A stretch of DNA of 64,000 nucleotides from Siphonodentalium dalli (GCA_032622095.1 CP136062.1:199275887-199339886), one strand, 5' to 3'. Shown: positions 1 to 11,452, numbered from the stretch's first letter. Notes: a model not told the origin generated them from the letters alone. Numbers and translations: made by a program.

Positions 1-1568
1 AAATGACCCCGCAACAGAAGTACCGGTATAGAAAGCATAGTCACCGTACATGAGATATATGGGTGCATTGGATTATATGGGTTTGGGTTTCCTTGACGGC
101 CATCGCATGGTCGCTGCGTGAGGGGCCCGGAAGCCCTACATGTCAACAACGCATTGATGACACTTCATCCCTATCCAAATGCAGTTATAGAACTATTGAG
201 ATTTGCAATTGGCTACAATGATTCAAGCGAACTGTTATTTGGCCACCGACATGTCAGGATGTACTGGTATTTGAAATGTGAGGATATCTGCATGGAATAC
301 CGAAGTAGTGACAATTTTGACTTAACTGGCTACCCTGAGGATGAGCAGAGTTATTAGGCATTTTCGTCAATCAATTATTCATCACAATAAATGAGTTGGT
401 ACAAGATATTAGAGTTCTTTAGTTTGTTGAGGAGCACCAGTGAGTGAATGCATTCTCAATGAACAATTCCATTATCCCCACATGACGAACCCAGTTTAAT
501 TTGTGTCGGTAAGTTTGAAAATCTTCGATGTTGGTGGCCGTTTTGGATGCCATCTTAAAACAATTATCAAACATGAAGTGTCCGATGCTGTATATATCGT
601 CAATTGTGTCTAGTGTCACAAAATGCGCCACAAAATAAGAAAATACCTCCCAGTAAAACGTAAGTCTCACCCATCAGCCTTTGCTAACCATATGTGACCC
701 GCTGAAATATATAAATATATAATCGGCTTTGTACACAAATTTAAATAAAAATTGTAAAAATATGACATAGTTGACAAAAAAGTGATCATGTGAGGTTTTG
801 TGAATTTCCATTTTCTGGACCAGTATTCTCGTGTGACGTTTCCATACCACTATCAAAATTTAATCACAATGTTGTAACATTTTGAGAAATTAGTAAAAAA
901 TACCATTTTTCACCATTTCCCCTCAAATTTTCATCTTAGAACATGTTCGGACAAAGTTGTTTATGATTCACCTTCATCAATCTCTACACTGTTTCATGTT
1001 ATGCCCCTAAAGCATTCTTTGCATGCGGCATTCTAAGTTTAAACTATGCAATTCATTTTTCTGAGAAAATTATATTTTAGGGGGTGGGGTTAAGTTTATG
1101 CCCACAGCGCATTTTCACAGATATATAATTATCAGTCCATATCCAAATTGTTTTGCTAGATCTTTGGGGCAAATTTTGAGATATGTTGTGCGTCAATAGC
1201 CCATGTGTTTCACAAGTTACATCCAATTATATGTGACACTATTTTTCAAAATTCAAGTAATTTTTCGCAATTTCAAAATATTTATCGCAATGTTTTCGAA
1301 CTAGCTTGTACATTGGTCCAGTGTTGTATCTCATGTTGTTTTATGGTGATCTGTAATTAATATAAACGATGTCTTGTTCACTTTATAACCACAGTCATAT
1401 TTTTATACGCTGACACTAGTCTTGTACTCGATGAAATTTTATTTTATTAAAGGGTAGGAGTTGTCTTCCTGGAAAAAATCTATTTTGGGACACATTCTGA
1501 AGCGGGCAACAATCAAAATCGGATGCGTCATATACTGACCTTTAATTTGATATATACAAATATTTGTT
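1..1568. other. Gene-free AT-rich stretch
   Basis: No reading frame here is long or recognisable. The frames at 118-357 and 419-856 have no motif and look like chance openings in AT-rich DNA. I see no clear repeat structure. Confidence 0.6.
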
Positions 1569-1574
1569 GGAGGC

Positions 1575-1592
1575 GGGGGGGGGGGGGGGGGG
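1575..1592. repeat. Poly-G tract, 18 G
   Basis: An uninterrupted run of 18 G follows AGGC. Similar runs occur at 3909, 13694, 24104, 54970 and 62029, and as poly-C near 56250 and 63630. The opposite strand reads as polyproline in a chance frame, which should not be annotated as protein. Confidence 0.9.
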
Positions 1593-1912
1593 TTGCAGCT
1601 TACTTCTAAACTAGAGGCTTTCTGAGAATTGGCCCACGGACTATAACTCCCAAACACATGCCACCCTTCTTAATTATGAAGACGCTCGTTGAGATGATCT
1701 ATCCAATACTTACTGTGTATACTGACCGAGCATATTGATGTAGCTATATATGTTGATTTTACGGGATCAGGTTATGCCGCAGTATAATTATACATGTAAC
1801 AGTAAAGTGTTTTTATTATAATTCCCCCACACACGACATTTGGCGGGGGATATATAAATGGGCTTTGTCCGTCCGTCCGAACTATGGAGCTCCCTGTCTC
1901 AGTCAACATATT
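1593..1912. other. Non-coding stretch with TCCGTCCGTCCG motif
   Basis: No gene is visible. The block at 1840-1895 contains a GGCGGGGGATATATAAATGG-like run followed by TCCGTCCGTCCG. I recall this style from dispersed repeats in invertebrates but cannot name the family. Confidence 0.4.
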
Positions 1913-2325
1913 TGACCCGCCATATCAAATCCAGTCGTAAGTGGGGATTTTTTTTACCCTGTGCCAATGCATTCTATTATATATGCGAGTCGACCATAGG
2001 TCGCCTCGCATATATAAGAGAATGCATTGGCCTAACAATGTTTTATCATTTTTTTTAAATAAATGTTTCTTACAATTTTTAGGACATAAAATAAAAAACA
2101 TCCATTACCCTGCAGGGAGCGCCACATATATATAGAAGCATATAGAAGAGTGTCGTCTGCTCATGTTTGTCTGGGGCTCTGTATGGGTGAAATTATAAAA
2201 TTGTTAAAGAATACAAGAAAAAATTATTAAAATTGTTAGGCCAATGCATTCTCTTATATATGCGAGGCGACCTATGGTCGACTCGCATATATAATAGAAT
2301 GCATTGGCACAGGGTAAACAAAATC
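1913..2325 (+). mobile_element. Hairpin-core element, TGACCCGCC type, right end missing
   Basis: The left terminus TGACCCGCCATATCAAATCC is followed by a GGGATTTTTTTTACCCTGTG arm, a full 67-bp hairpin at 1964-2030, a 210-bp spacer, and a second hairpin in opposite orientation at 2241-2307. After CACAGGGTAAACAAA the expected right terminus is absent. The sequence then runs into a copy of the element's own left flank (CTCAGTCAACATAT at 1897 and 2329), so the next element abuts it through a local duplication. The spacer shares its TTCTTAACAATTTT-type AT-rich text and a GAGCCCCAGACAAACATGAG segment with the copies at 7643 and 14019. Confidence 0.8.
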
Positions 2326-2345
2326 TCAGTCTCAGTCAACATATG

Positions 2346-2514
2346 TGACCCGCCATATCAAATCCAGTCGTAAGTGGGGATTTTTTTTACCCTGTGCCAA
2401 TGCATTCTATTATATATGCGAGTCGACCATTGGTCGCCTCGCATATATAAGAGAATGCATTGGCACATGTTAAAAAAAATCCCGACTTACGACTGGATTT
2501 GATATGGCAGGTCA
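2346..2514. mobile_element. Short hairpin-core element, TGACCCGCC type, complete
   Basis: This is the simplest form in the window: 169 bp with a single hairpin (2397-2463). The flanking arms are perfect or near-perfect inverted repeats, TGACCCGCC at the left and GGCAGGTCA at the right. It is bordered on both sides by CATATG (2340-2345 and 2515-2520), read as a 6-bp target-site duplication. No protein is encoded, so movement would need a transposase in trans. Confidence 0.85.
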
Positions 2515-2659
2515 CATATGTCAGTCTGAATGATCTCTTGTTATGCGACATGCTGGATAAAAGGATATCCACATGGAACCGGTTTCGTACCTTCAGTTGT
2601 TTTGCAAAGGTATTTCCCTTAGAGCGAGAAATGCATCGTCCGTGCCAACGTTTTATCTC

Positions 2660-2905
2660 TTAACCATTTCGTGATTGGAGCTTCCTGGAATTTTGCGAAA
2701 ACCCTGTGCCAATGCATTCTCTTATACATGCGACTCTGCCATAGGGAGCCTCGGATATATTACACAGTACATTGGCATAACAAGATTTACATTGTTCTTG
2801 CAAGCCAGTACATTCTCTTATATGTGTGAGGCTCCCTATGTGAGACTCGCACTGGCACAGGGTCTTTTTGTTGCACCAGCGCAGCTCCCGCCATGAAAGT
2901 GTTAA
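2660..2905. mobile_element. Diverged hairpin-core element with TTAA ends
   Basis: The ends are TTAACCATTTCGTGATTGGA at the left and, read inward from the right, TTAACACTTTCATGGCGGGA. Both begin with TTAA, and the arms carry GGAGC/GGGAGC next. Two decayed hairpins occupy about 2709-2776 and 2807-2856, with the outer CCCTGTG/CACAGGG boundaries still legible. It is clearly older than the other copies. The related element at 10296 shares the CGGGAGC and TCATGAAAGTG end segments. Confidence 0.65.
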
Positions 2906-3518
2906 CTTGGCAATCATGACTCACGTTTGTATGGCCATCAATATACAAACGGGACAGCATGTGGAACAATATACAAAAGCAACATGTTCTTTTGAAGCTA
3001 TGGCCTTCAGCGGAAAGCCACATTTTTTCGGGGTTAATGGACGAGTGACTGAACATTCGGAATATAGAAGGTCGAACCAGATGGGCGGGATCTTCCAGTT
3101 TCCGAATGTCCAGTCGCGAGTCCATTAACCGACTTTAAAAAGCCCATTGTGGACTTTTCCCTTTATTCAGTCTGATGGCACGGGCCACAATGAAAACACA
3201 CTATACAGAGGTACATCCGGTCAATATAGGTTCATATATAGCGTATTTCAGATTCAAATAATGCCGATATGGGTTTATTTGTGTTTTTGAAGTAAGTTCA
3301 ATATGAGCTTAATTTGAGGAGAACAGGCTGAATTGAGAAATATCACGACTTTTTATGTATAAAAAATAGGCCTCGTCTGAGAACCAAATCAGTGTAGACG
3401 CGAACTATTTATCTGTTAGAGGTTTCCGTGGTACATTGTAGCTCATTGTGCATACATAGGGAGAGATGGAAGTTTTAGATTACGAATGTCGACTGGTGGT
3501 ATAACGCATGGTATAAAG
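2906..3518. other. Non-coding stretch with a partial foldback-like repeat
   Basis: No recognisable gene is present. The block at about 3205-3345 contains phrases such as AATAATGCCGATATGGG and GAGAACAGGCT. They resemble, in diverged form, the foldback at 58488-58740 and blocks near 47720-47880 and 48600-48700, so it looks like one old member of that dispersed family. Confidence 0.4.
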
Positions 3519-4025
3519 TGTCCATTCGGAAGATGGTGATAAGCCGTGCGTGCAACTTTCTCGTATTTTGAGACAACTGGAAGCACTGTATTATTACGCG
3601 CGCCGCGTGTATATACTAATGTAGAAATTCTCATTTCGCCTGGGCGCTGACATTAACATGGGTGTTTGATTTATAGAATAGGAACTTTTTGGAGGATTAA
3701 AAGTCGAACTGCCAGCCGGAGGCCGAGTCCGGTAAAAGGTGTAGTTTGGAATTTCAATTTCGTTTATTGTTGTTAATTAACGTTATGTCAATAATGTTGA
3801 TTTTTGGTTGTGATAAGCTATGTTAATTACAAATAAAAGAAATGAAAAAGATAATTTGTAAGTCTTATATTTAAACTTTTATAGACTTTTTTCGTTCTGC
3901 AGCCCACTGGGGGGGGGGGGGGGGTTGTCGGAGACGGCGGAGTCGACCGCCGGTTCGTTAATTAATTAGGTGCTGGTTGTTATTGTTATTGTAGCGGAAT
4001 TCTGAGTTGGCATTCGCAATAAAGG
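3519..4025 (+). repeat. Dispersed repeat R1, copy a
   Basis: This block recurs in opposite orientation at about 32975-33487 and in the same orientation at about 45040-45530. A fragment of its distal end lies near 54770-54860. Shared landmarks are GGAGGATTAAAAGTCGAA, GGAGGCCGAGTCC, TCAATTTCGTTTATTG, and a CCGCCGGTTCGTTAATT segment close to TTCTGAGTTGG. There is no coding capacity. Copies a and c have a CAGCCCACTGGGGG segment that copy b lacks, expanded to 16 G in copy a. The family is unnamed here. Confidence 0.75.
3909..3924. repeat. Poly-G tract inside R1, 16 G
   Basis: The run follows CAGCCCACT. The equivalent site in R1 copy c (near 45315) has only five G, so the tract expanded after the copies separated. 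Confidence 0.85.
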
Positions 4026-5119
4026 TGTCAATATTAAATGTTAATTGCAGCAGCAGGTGAGTTTACTAGAGTCGTGTAATCAAGTTAGTACTTCCATAAA
4101 TTGTACATATTTTCAATCATACTAATTCTTTATCCGAGAGAGATGCATCAGCGAAACTAGATATTCTATGGTTAAACACTGATTAATAAGAGATAACCTG
4201 ATACATCTTTAGTTGTAAACCCCATCACAAACCAGCCCCAGTTTCTAGACAGAAGGCAGTGTAAAGTCTATACTCCAGCGTATTATGGGAACATAGCTAT
4301 GTACACACGGACACAATTAAACCGACCAGATCGACTCGGGACAACCCGATCCGAGTCAAACCGGCACAGGGACAACCCGATCCGAATAAGGCCATTACTT
4401 GATTTCATTAATCAATTAAATGTAAAACATATCTGAAACATGTGATAAGATATATATGCATTTGTGATTCATAGATCAATAAATGCGTTACTTTGTTCCC
4501 TGGAAATCGGGGCGACCCGACCAACAATAGCCCCTGGATTGTCCCTGTGTCGGGTGTTACGCACCAAAGTGAATGTACATGAGGTCGAGTTGTCTGGACT
4601 CGAACTGGAGATGGTAACTATATATTGGAAACACGGGCGAAGGTGGAGATTGAGTGATTTGAGTTGTGCGCCGTGTTTTGCCATCAATGCATATCACAGC
4701 CGAAACACGATAAGAATCAGCGGGTTACAAAATGCGAATTTGACTTTACTTTAAACATATTTTATTTGTATATCGATATAATACAAAAGGAATTGGGGAC
4801 AAGTTACAAAAACTTACTTAGCCCCTCTCCCGGTTTACAATAATTTTATTCATACAAAATGGCGAAGAAAAAGAGTCAAAATCATATATAGGTTAAACAT
4901 ATTTACATTTACAATGAGTGGGTTTGGGGGTTTGGGGTGGGAGGTGCAAAAATCGATTTCGCGATTAATTTGCTTTTTTGTGGCTATTCTGAAATGCGGT
5001 TGATCTGTCCGACTTCGAATCGTTTTGTCGCTGTTATATACCGATGGACCATTTCAAGAGAATTTTTTTTCTTCTATTTGAGGTATCGGGAATTCCGAAA
5101 AGTTAATCGTTGATATGTG
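4026..5119. other. Non-coding stretch with a short inverted/tandem repeat
   Basis: GGGACAACCCGATCCGA occurs twice in tandem (about 4340 and 4371). An inverted partner containing TTGTCCCTGTGTCGGGT lies at 4538-4554. The 96-codon frame at 4464-4754 overlaps this repeat and has no recognisable motif. Confidence 0.4.
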
Positions 5120-6565
5120 TAATTTTCAGTCCTTCTTGATATAATTTTTCACACATTTCCATTCTTTCGGTGTGGAATGTGGGACACGCCCAGAGGTATA
5201 GTGGTAAGTATGTTCGCATGGATTTCCACAATGGCATTTGTAGGTGGTTTTATGAATCAGGGGGCTAAATGTGTACCAGAGTCGTGGAGCGAGTACACAG
5301 TGGAATGCTAAAGGTGAAGGTAACTGAAGAATGACCTTCACCTGATACATGTGACACGTTATTAAAGGATGACATCGTGTTTATTTGATTTGTGCATCAT
5401 ATCTAAGTAATTTAAACTGGTGAATTAATGGGGGAATGGATTTTTGTGAGTGGGAAATTGATTTAACTAGCTGCTGAAGTTCTGGGTTTTTCCAGACCAA
5501 ATTTGGCTGTGGGATAGCCCTGTCGTACACTTGGGGATTTATTTAAAAAAGTAAACACATGACCTATGTTTTTCTTGCATTTCCGTGATCAACTGGTGTC
5601 AATCTAGCTGGGTGAACACCGCTGGAATAGCCTGTAGGCTTCAATTCAGAGAATTCGGTCGAAACGTTAACACTGTCGCCTATGGGAAACCATTTAGAAC
5701 AGTGATTCCTATACGGTAGGATCTATTAGTTCGAGATAAAATTTGAAGTCTACGATAGTTTCGGCGTCTGTTGTTTCTGTGGGTATATCATTCCATGTTT
5801 TTAAAGTAGCGGGGAAGATTTTTTTTTATAGTGTTCAGTGTTAAAGAAGTATGAATATAATTTTCCCGCTTTTCTCAAGTTATATCCAGAGACTTCTGAT
5901 GATCTAATTGTCAAGAGATTCTGCAGGTATTCGGGGGCATCAGCCTTTACTATTTTATACACTGCTTGCAGTTTATGGATCTCTTGCTCAGTGTTGGCCA
6001 GCCAAATTCATTTAGGTTTATATTGGAAACCGATCATGTGAGGCCACTAACTGTTCGGGCGGCGTCGCAATGTAATCGGTCGAGCTTCTATGTGAGGTAT
6101 TTATGGGCGCAATCCCATAATACATAGGAGTAATCAAATAGTGGTAGGATAAAAGTATTTTAATGCTTTCGAGCGATCTTCGGTCAAGGTGATACTTAAA
6201 TCTTCGGAGCTGTGCTGAGCGTGCTCAGGTTATTCGGTTTTTTATTTCATTCAGGTGATTATTCCAATTTAAGTTGGCTTGGAGTTCCAGACCGAGGTGT
6301 TTATGTGTTTCAACAAATGAGACTGGATCCTGTTTGAAGGTTAGGTATAGACAAGGAAGAGAAAAGGTCCTAAAAGTTAGCCCTGTGGTACACCAGACGG
6401 GATGATCTTTGTTGTTGTCATCTACGAAGGTATAGTCCTATATCCATCAAAAAGTTATCCCGCGAACTCCATAATTATAGAGCTATGTAACAGTCCCCTG
6501 TGCCAAACTCTCTCGAAGGCTTTAGAAATATCACAGTAAACAGAGCATGTTTTTACTCGCTATCC
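5120..6565 (-). pseudogene. Decayed LINE, Jockey/CR1-like reverse transcriptase remnant
   Basis: Minus-strand translation in shifting frames gives reverse-transcriptase landmarks in the right order. CDISKAFERVWHRGLL lies near 6495-6545 and SGVPQG followed by LLGPFLFLVY near 6360-6400. ETHKHLGLELQANLNW lies near 6270-6310, and LDRRSLESIKIL near 6150-6200. A late WNDIPTE...FKFYLE block lies near 5740-5800. At 5195-5250 a Cys/His C-terminus (TTYKCHCGNPCEHTYHY) appears, with its continuation in another frame. The catalytic FADD segment between LFLVY and VETHKHLG is missing, consistent with an internal deletion of tens of residues. Stops and frameshifts are frequent and the 5' half is absent. The clade is inferred from motif style. 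This is a dead copy. Confidence 0.75.
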
Positions 6566-7642
6566 AAATCCCGTGACCTCATGGAACTCTACGTTAATTT
6601 CTGCTATAAAATGCAGACCCGTTTTATGTAATAAAACGCCGCCCTCTGTGCTCCCCGAAGAACTTTGATGGACCAATCTCTTCTATCAGAATAATATATG
6701 AATAAATGGCATTAAAGTGCACCATAGTCCCCACATGCAAGGGCGAGCACACACACACACCGGAAATTGACTATATACATAATATATAATTGTGTAAGAA
6801 TATAACGTGCGCTTGTTGTTTGATATGTGAACTAGAGCTTTATAATTCCATCAATGATTGCACAGCTGGACATTTTCAGAAGTTAGCTTCCACATGTCGA
6901 TCCGCTGAGAATCAATCGTGAAATTATTCAGTTTAATTATGTTATAGATGTGATCACACGTGTAATAGTTAGTGCACTTAACGCGACTTGGTACCTTCGC
7001 GATGGTCTGATCGTTAAACATTTTACAATCCACAAACAGAGAGAAAATGAAAAACCTAGACATATGTTGTTCTTATATTCATTGCCCCAATTTGGAGATT
7101 TTGGCGATTCTAGTCATTGTTTATAAACAAACCCTGGTTTTTATTGTAAATGGATGTCGTTTACTCACAAACAATCATTAAACATTTCAGCATCAGATTA
7201 TCGTCACTTGGACAATACAAATAATCAATCTAAGAATATATTAAGGTATGCCTGTATCGCCACGTTCTTTCCATGTAAGTACAAACTTTAACCATCAGAC
7301 CAATCGCGAATGAATGCCTCAAGTCGCTTTGATTTGTGATTGAAAAATATAACTCAAAATGCTTTATGGTATTTGTAGTACAATTATCAAATGAACAAAC
7401 AGACTAAAGATACTTTGAACGTTGTATATAGTATCACCACGCGTATATGCCGTTCTCTTTGTTCTTTTCGATCTCATGAAATGTGCAAATGCATTGATTA
7501 TTTCTACGGGGAAGAAGAACCACATTTATCACAGACTGAGAATCAAAAGTTAATACAGTAGTTCAGCACAAACACCGACCAGAAAGTTGAAAATCAGCAA
7601 CCAAATAACATCGATGTTGCTCGAAGAAATGCATGCGGGAAT
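6566..7642. other. Non-coding stretch
   Basis: No gene, hairpin element or clear duplication was seen. A short (AC)n run lies at about 6750-6761. The minus-strand frame at 6851-7063 has no recognisable motif. Confidence 0.5.
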
Positions 7643-8014
7643 GTCGCCTCGCATATATAAGTGAATGCATTGGCCTAACAATTTTTTACAATTTTAATAA
7701 TTTTTTCTTGTATTCTTTAACAATTTTATAATTTCACCCATACAGAGCCCCAGACAAACATGAGCAGACGACACTCTTCTATATGCTTCTATATATGTGT
7801 GGGGCTCCCTGCAGGGTAATGGATGTTTTTTTTTATTTTATGTCCTAAAAATTTTAAGAAACATTTATTTAAAAAAAATGATAAAACAATTGTTAGGCCA
7901 ATGCATTCTCTTATATATGCGAGGCGACCTATGGTCGACTCGCATATATAAGAGAATGCATTGGCACAGGGTAAACAAATCCCGACTTACGACTGGATTT
8001 GATATGGCGGGTCA
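7643..8014. mobile_element. Hairpin-core element, TGACCCGCC type, left end truncated
   Basis: The sequence starts in the middle of the first hairpin (GTCGCCTCGCATATATAAG at 7643), so the left terminus and half a hairpin are lost. The spacer matches the 1913 and 14019 copies, including GAGCCCCAGACAAACATGAG. It is followed by a full hairpin at 7898-7964, CACAGGGTAAACAAATCCCG, and the right terminus GGCGGGTCA ending at 8014. Confidence 0.8.
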
Positions 8015-8060
8015 CATTTTGGTATGGTCTAGTTCAAGGGAGTGCAATTGTAAATTATTT

Positions 8061-8254
8061 GGTGGGGAACCACCCCTCCCCGACAAAAATCACCCACGTC
8101 CCATTATTCGGTGGGGAACTACCCCTCCCCGACAAAAATCACCCACGTCCCATTATTCGGTGGGGAACCACCCCTCCCCGACAAAAATCACCCACGTCCC
8201 ATTATTCGGTGGGGAACCACCCCTCCCCGACAAAAAACACCCACGTCCCATTAT
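8061..8254 (+). repeat. Minisatellite, 49-bp unit, four copies
   Basis: Units begin at 8061, 8110, 8159 and 8208 with GGTGGGGAAC(C/T)ACCCC and continue TCCCCGACAAAAATCACC. The copies are nearly identical, differing at single positions, so the expansion is recent. Because 49 is not a multiple of three and the unit lacks stops in several frames, it creates overlapping open frames at 7797-8291 and 7999-8274. These are artefacts and not genes. Confidence 0.95.
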
Positions 8255-10295
8255 TTTTAAATATAGTTTTCTGATAACGATTCAGCCGTAAATGTAACAA
8301 AAATCAATCACTTTAAAAGTATAAATTGGAATGTGAATTTGGGTGATATCAAGGATGTGAAGATCGACGATTAGATGACCCAATTATAAGATAGCTAAAT
8401 ATACATAATTTATATATCAGAAAATCTTGGACAAAACCATAATATCGTATCTCGATAACATCACAACGAGCCATCGATAGCTTACATTCATGTCAGGGCA
8501 AGAATGTTGTAGCTCCAGTAACACATATTAAGATGCTCCATACATCATAACATGCGTTTAAACAAGTATATTTAGTTGACTAAACATTTACGAAGACAAC
8601 GTAGCAAACCATTAATTAATAAGGGTGAGAATACAATGAAACAATGTTATTTACTTGCGATACCATTTCTTCCAAATTTCAGAATCTGCCATTCGTCAAA
8701 GTTTTTCCACGTGACGATTTTGGGTGGTGCAATTGGTCAAGGAGATACGACATTATATCACGGTGAAATTGTGCACACATAGACATACACAGCATTTATC
8801 GTGGGGACTGTTGGGCGAATGCACAGTTCAGGGGCATCAAATGAAAGAAAATATCGCGGCGATTCCAACGATACCAATATCTCATTTTATCACCAAAATG
8901 GACATACGACATTATAGTTATAAGGCAACGCTTAGCATCACGAGTAGCTTCGATGCCATGATAGCTGTTATTGTTCTGAAAATTATTTCGGCAAAAAAAA
9001 GAAGAATATGACATTCACAGAATAAAGGCACTGTATAAATTGTGTACCCCCGCTCCTTTCATAGTGTGATAAGCAGGGATGGCACAGTGATATAGGCACA
9101 CTGTTATGTGCAACAATGTGCACACCGTAGCCGTGGCGATGAAGTTATGGGCAAATGGCAAACTGACCGGCTCGAAGTCGAGTCATCGGAGCATATTATC
9201 CTTTATTGAACCTCTCTAGGTCTTAGGGCCGAATAAACTCAGACACTGACGATACATTACTAAATATTGGTTACTGATAGTTTGTCACATGCCTTTTAAG
9301 TAATCTTGGTGATCGATCGTGAGTCGGAAGAGAACAGCACGAATATGGGTTTACTTTACTTTTACAGTGCTGCTATCCGTGACCATATATTTGGCGCTCG
9401 AAGCATCGTAAATGACTATGCCATGGATCATGTTAATGGCAATATCGCATGTCCATTAAACGTACGGGGATGTTGGCATCGATTCTACTCAGAACGCAGC
9501 TGTCTAGGGGTCACCAGATGCAGCACCGTTGGTATCAAATGTATTGGAATAACCAAATATATGTCCCATGAGAGAATTGAGCTTGAGTGCTCGCCCAATC
9601 TAGGAAAGATTTGTCTATTTCATTTGCCCAAATTCAGCATCAAGCATCATGATACTGATAGAGAATGCAATTCAGAAGCATGAACATATATCGACATAAC
9701 ATTGTTGCAATGTTGGCTATTTAACTGATATTTCTGCTGTAAATATAAGTATCGATAACTATCACAGAAATGTCGTACTAACTTGACATTATGGGGAAAA
9801 CGGCACACAGTTAAAACGGCGACCCCTTTCAACGCTGCATATGTCAGCATTCGGACATCTCCCCAGTGATGCGGCCATGGACTAAACTAGGCTCAAACGG
9901 TAAATAATCAGAACAAAACGCACTTGAAATAAACACAAATTTTCACAAGGAGCCAACATTGATAAACGAAGAAAATCAAGACTGCTAGTGGATTTGATCG
10001 GGTCATAATAACCGCACGGCGTGAGACACATCAGCACCAAAACTGAACCATGAGCTAGGCCTGGTCGTTAACGTGATGCTTCGCGCGATATAATCGACCT
10101 AAATGGCCACCATGAGTACACTATTTCTCTCGGGATACATCCGATTGCCGTTTGCAGACTAACGATACTATTTCATAATAGGGGATGTTAGCTTATTCTG
10201 CTCGAAACCCAAACGGGGTGGTGTCTTTGAAGGTACCTGACGAGAGTATGTACTGCTAGGATGTATTCGAACCCCCGTTATCAGGTGCTCCCTCT
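8255..10295. other. Non-coding stretch; no supported gene
   Basis: Several frames of 60-125 codons occur (for example 9306-9683, +, 125 codons with scattered cysteines). None has a domain, splice context or coding-like composition that I can support. Confidence 0.45.
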
Positions 10296-10662
10296 TTAAC
10301 CCTCACAATGCGGGAGCTTCCATAGGTCGCATCGCATATGCAAGAGAAAGCATTGCCTAACAAATTTTATATTATTTTTTATAATTGTTAAAAAAAATGT
10401 AAGAAATAGTGATAAAGTTTGATAAATTGTTCAAGAATGTAAGACAAAATGATTAAATTGATAAAGAATGTACGAAAAATATTGATAAAATTGTTAAAGA
10501 ATGTAAGAAAAATGATAATATATTGTTAAAGAATATAAGAAATATTGATAACAATTGTTAGACCAATGCATTCTCTTATATATGCGAGGCGACCTATGGT
10601 CGACTTGCATATATAAGAGAATGCATTGACACAGTGTTTTTACCCTCCCGTCATGAAAGTGT
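10296..10662. mobile_element. Hairpin-core element with expanded spacer, TTAACCCTCACAATG type
   Basis: The left terminus is TTAACCCTCACAATGCGGGA (from 10296). The right end reads CTCCCGTCATGAAAGTGT, homologous to the 2660-2905 element. The first hairpin survives only as its second half (about 10323-10356). The second is complete (10563-10629), with one changed terminal base. The spacer at about 10357-10562 is made of repeated, slightly diverged ATTGTTAAAGAATGTAAGAA units. The right TTAA is not intact. Confidence 0.7.
10357..10562. repeat. Tandem spacer units inside the hairpin element
   Basis: About five to six copies of a 30-40 bp unit based on TTGTTAAAGAATGTAAGAAA lie between the half hairpin and the full hairpin. 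The same unit occurs once in the spacer of the TTAACCCTTTACCC-type elements. This links the element types and shows local expansion in this copy. Confidence 0.7.
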
Positions 10663-10690
10663 ACGGAACATATATACTAGTGCACGAATT

Positions 10691-11452
10691 TTTATGAAGG
10701 GATCAATGTTCATTGGTATAGAGGTTTTATAAAGATATCACTGTTCGTTGTAGATGTTTAATAAAGAGATCACTGTTCATTGTTAAGTAGGTTTAATAAA
10801 GAGATCACTGTTCATTGTTAAGTAGGTGTAATACAGAGATCAATGTTCATTGTTATAGAGGTTTAATAAAGAGATCACTGTTCATTGTTAAGTAGGTGAA
10901 ATAAAGAGATCACTGTTCATTGTTATAGAGGTTTAATAAAGAGATCACTGTTCATTGTTAAGTAGGTGTAATAAAGAGATCACTGTTCATTGTTAAGGAG
11001 GTTTAATAAAGAGATCACTGTTCATTGTCAAGGAGGTTTAATAAAGAGATCACTGTTCATTGTTATAGAGGTTTAATAAAGAGATCACTGTTCATTGTTA
11101 AGTAGGTGTAATAAAGAGATCACTGTTCATTGTTATAGAGGTTTAATAAAGAGATCACTGTTCATTGTTAAGGAGGTTTAATAAAGAGATCACTGTTCAT
11201 TGTTAAGTAGGTGTAATAAAGAGATCACTGTTCATTGTTAAGTAGGTTTAATAAAGAGATCACTGTTCATTGTTATAGAGGTGTAATAAAGAGATCACTG
11301 TTCATTGTTAAGGAGGTTTAATAAAGAGATCACTGTTCATGAGGTTTAATAAAGAGATAACTTTTCATTGTTAAGGATGTTTAATAAAGAGATCACTTTT
11401 CATTGTTATAGAGGTTTAATAAAGAGATCACTGTTCGTGTTATAGAGGTTGT
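10691..11452 (+). repeat. Minisatellite, about 35-bp unit, about 22 copies
   Basis: The unit is GTTTAATAAAGAGATCACTG plus TTCATTGTTATAGAG. Nearly every unit contains the hexamer AATAAA. Three linker variants recur (TTATAGAGGTTT, TTAAGTAGGTGT, TTAAGGAGGTTT) and partly alternate, suggesting amplification of two-unit blocks. The edge units are most diverged, and one internal unit near 11337 is shortened. There is no coding potential. Confidence 0.97.

Noticed and set aside
7797-8291. 164-codon open frame overlapping a 91-codon frame
   Set aside because: Both are produced by a hairpin element plus a 49-bp minisatellite that is open in several frames.
9306-9683. 125-codon open frame
   Set aside because: No domain, no coding-like composition and no splice or promoter context; length is plausible by chance.
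10691-11452. Regular 35-bp repeats considered as a CRISPR array
   Set aside because: There are no unique spacers; the whole unit repeats, and the DNA is of animal type.
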